From Thermoplasmata archaeon (GTDB taxonomy: Archaea > Thermoplasmatota > Thermoplasmata > Lutacidiplasmatales > UBA184), in contig JAKIVW010000101.1 in NCBI GenBank assembly GCA_022750355.1, positions 1 to 7,006 on the forward strand: a stretch of 7,006 nucleotides of DNA, in the 5' to 3' direction. The notes beneath the pieces were generated by a model that worked only from the letters and a program-made list of their open reading frames with translations, was not told the DNA's origin and made no database searches. This document shows positions 5,376-7,006 of the stretch, in pieces. Each line of letters starts with the position of its first letter. The stretch's first letter is position 1. Made by a program: the position numbers and the translations under genes.

Positions 5376-7006
5376 ACTCGAGGCCGTCCAACGCCCACGG
5401 CCGGACGTCGTCGGCCGCCGGAAGCGCCCCATCCACGAGGTCGATCCGGTCGGCGAGGAGTTCGCGCGCGAGGGTCTCCGTGCGGGCGGATACCGCCGCC
5501 AGAAGTTCGCCGCTCGCGCCCAGCGACAATTCCACGTGATCGGAGGGACGGAGGCCGAGTTCCTTGCGCGTCTGTTGGAGTCGTCGGGCGACCTCACGGA
5601 ACAGACCTTCGGAGCGCAACTCGGGGGTCGGCCGACGGGGCAGCGCGGCGACCACGTTTCCGCCCTCCTCGCGGAGGACCCACGCCTCCTCCGGGAACGC
5701 CGTCCGGTCGCAGGTCGGCGATCGGCGCAGCCTCTTGACGTTCAATTCTTCCACGAGGAGCTGGTCGCCTTCCGCGCCCAGCGCGTCGAGCGACGGGGAC
5801 GCGGATCCGAAGACGACAAACTCGGTGAGGGGAAAGCGCGCCTTCACCTCGGCCCGCTGCCGGAGCTCCCGACCGACCTCCACGAGGGCCCGCACCTCGG
5901 ACATCCCCGCTTCCACGGCGACCTCGCGGGGCGCGAGCTCGGGCGGCCAGGGCGACAGGTGCACCGACTCGTCCCGCGCGCGGAAGTCGAGCTCTCCCAC
6001 CTCCTGGTGGATCCATTCCGCGGTGAACGGTACGATCGGCGCGAGAAGCTGAGAGAGTCCGAGCAACGCGTAGGAGAGCGTGTCGTGGGCCGCCCGACGG
6101 TCCTCGGGAGAGGTGGCGCCCCAGAACCGGGGTCGCGAGCGCCGGACGTACCAGGTCGAGAGGTCATCGACCAGCTCCCGCACGGCGAGCGCCGCCGGGC
6201 GAGGGTCGAACGAATCGAAGGAAGCGGTGACCGCGGCGCGGGTCCCTTCCAGGCGGGAGAGGGCCCAGCGGTCCAGCACGGACGTCGGGGACGGTCGGGC
6301 CCGGGTCGGGGGGAGGGCGTCGGCGCGCGCGTTCTCGCGGTGGAAAACGACCAGGTTGGCGAGCGTGCCCAACGTGCGACCCGCCGCCTTCTGGATCGTG
6401 CCCTCGCCGATCCGCATCGGCTCGGTGAAATCGAGCGTGAGGAAGGTCCATCGAACGGAGTCCGCCCCCAGCCGCTCGAGGAGCGGAATGGGTTCGAGGA
6501 CGTTGCCCTTGGATTTGGACATCTTTCGACCGGATTCGTCCAACACCATACCGGTCGTGAGGGACGCCCGATAGGCGGGGCGGTCGAACAGCGCGGTCGA
6601 GAGGACGAGCATCGTGTAGAACCAGCCCCGGGTCTGGTCGAGCCCCTCGGCCACGTAATCGAGCGCCGCCCCAGGGTCGAACGCGCTGGGCTCGAACGGG
6701 TGGTGGAACTGCGCGAACGGGGCCGCCCCACTGTCGTACCACGCGTCGATCGTGTACGGCTCGCGCCGGCTCAACTTTCCGCAGTGGGGGCACGGGAAGA
6801 CGATGCGGTCCGCTTGGACCCGATGCGGGTCGAACGGTTCCGGGAGGGGCGCTCCGTTGTAGCGCGCGAGCTCCGCGAAACTGCCCACGCAGGTCGGGTG
6901 TCCGTCCGGGCAGATCCAGACGGGCAGCGGAGTCCCCCAGTACCGGTTCCGGGACACCGCCCAGTCCTTCGCTTCGGCGAGGAAGTTTCCGAAGCGGGCG
7001 TCCCGG
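5344..7006 (-). CDS. ileS: Isoleucyl-tRNA synthetase, C-terminal part (5' end beyond the window)
   Basis: A class I aminoacyl-tRNA synthetase that charges tRNA-Ile with isoleucine. The last 553 residues are visible, about half the usual 1,000-1,050 of the archaeal/eukaryotic type; the HIGH motif and most of the editing domain lie past the right edge. The fragment opens with F-G-N-F and K-D-W-A-V-S-R-N-R-Y-W-G-T-P-L-P-V-W, a block diagnostic of IleS. Next come cysteines C32, C39 and the knuckle C72-P-H-C75 (fragment numbering), then D-A-W-Y-D-S-G-A-A-P-F-A. The catalytic K-M-S-K-S loop is intact at 161-165 (bases 6511-6525), followed by G-N-V. A helical anticodon-binding domain and the C-terminal segment with R-P-S-D-H-V-E-L-S-L follow. 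A GTG at 6957 is internal and not a start, because homology continues without a stop to the window edge. Stop TAA is at 5344-5346, inside the convergent AMMECR1 gene. Confidence 0.96.
   Translation of the reverse strand, partial: RDARFGNFLAEAKDWAVSRNRYWGTPLPVWICPDGHPTCVGSFAELARYNGAPLPEPFDPHRVQADRIVFPCPHCGKLSRREPYTIDAWYDSGAAPFAQFHHPFEPSAFDPGAALDYVAEGLDQTRGWFYTMLVLSTALFDRPAYRASLTTGMVLDESGRKMSKSKGNVLEPIPLLERLGADSVRWTFLTLDFTEPMRIGEGTIQKAAGRTLGTLANLVVFHRENARADALPPTRARPSPTSVLDRWALSRLEGTRAAVTASFDSFDPRPAALAVRELVDDLSTWYVRRSRPRFWGATSPEDRRAAHDTLSYALLGLSQLLAPIVPFTAEWIHQEVGELDFRARDESVHLSPWPPELAPREVAVEAGMSEVRALVEVGRELRQRAEVKARFPLTEFVVFGSASPSLDALGAEGDQLLVEELNVKRLRRSPTCDRTAFPEEAWVLREEGGNVVAALPRRPTPELRSEGLFREVARRLQQTRKELGLRPSDHVELSLGASGELLAAVSARTETLARELLADRIDLVDGALPAADDVRPWALDGLEFTARLVRSPP

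Noticed and set aside
4688..5539. 283-residue plus-strand frame overlapping AMMECR1
   Set aside because: It is an Arg/Gly/Pro-rich shadow in another frame; the AMMECR1 domain motifs are all in the 4728 frame.

Overview
The window looks like a compact, GC-rich piece of an archaeal chromosome. The strongest evidence is a 50-residue eL40 (L40e) zinc ribosomal protein, a protein found only in archaea and eukaryotes. Supporting evidence is an archease gene, an AMMECR1-domain gene, an archaeal/eukaryotic-style isoleucyl-tRNA synthetase, and AT-rich box A elements about 26-29 nt upstream of several start codons. That spacing predicts leaderless or nearly leaderless mRNAs, which would suit Thermoplasmata-like Euryarchaeota, but the lineage is only an inference.

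Layout from left to right: (1) a MoxR-family AAA+ ATPase (82-1032, +); (2) a two-gene unit made of a D-3-phosphoglycerate dehydrogenase-like enzyme (1081-2031, +) and a class V aminotransferase (2028-3167, +), joined by a 4-nt ATGA overlap with a strong internal Shine-Dalgarno; (3) archease on the minus strand (3185-3593), convergent with the aminotransferase, with what appears to be a one-base frame break in its first codons; (4) a family 2 glycosyltransferase (3686-4480, +); (5) eL40 on the minus strand (4491-4643); (6) an AMMECR1-domain protein (4728-5375, +); (7) the C-terminal 553 residues of isoleucyl-tRNA synthetase on the minus strand (5344 to the right edge), overlapping the AMMECR1 gene tail to tail by 32 nt.

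The dehydrogenase and aminotransferase probably carry out the first two steps of phosphorylated serine synthesis; glyoxylate/hydroxypyruvate chemistry is the main alternative. eL40, IleS and archease all serve translation or tRNA maturation, but they are not visibly one operon. The glycosyltransferase probably works in polyprenyl-phosphate or cell-surface glycan synthesis. MoxR stands without its usual DUF58/VWA partners inside the window.

I saw no RNA genes, CRISPR arrays, mobile elements, attachment sites or defence system. No gene-free stretch exceeds about 110 bases. The content is mostly core housekeeping, and I do not see a convincing undescribed system. The most useful irregularities are the broken 5' end of archease with a hairpin over its start, and the regular box A-to-ATG spacing.
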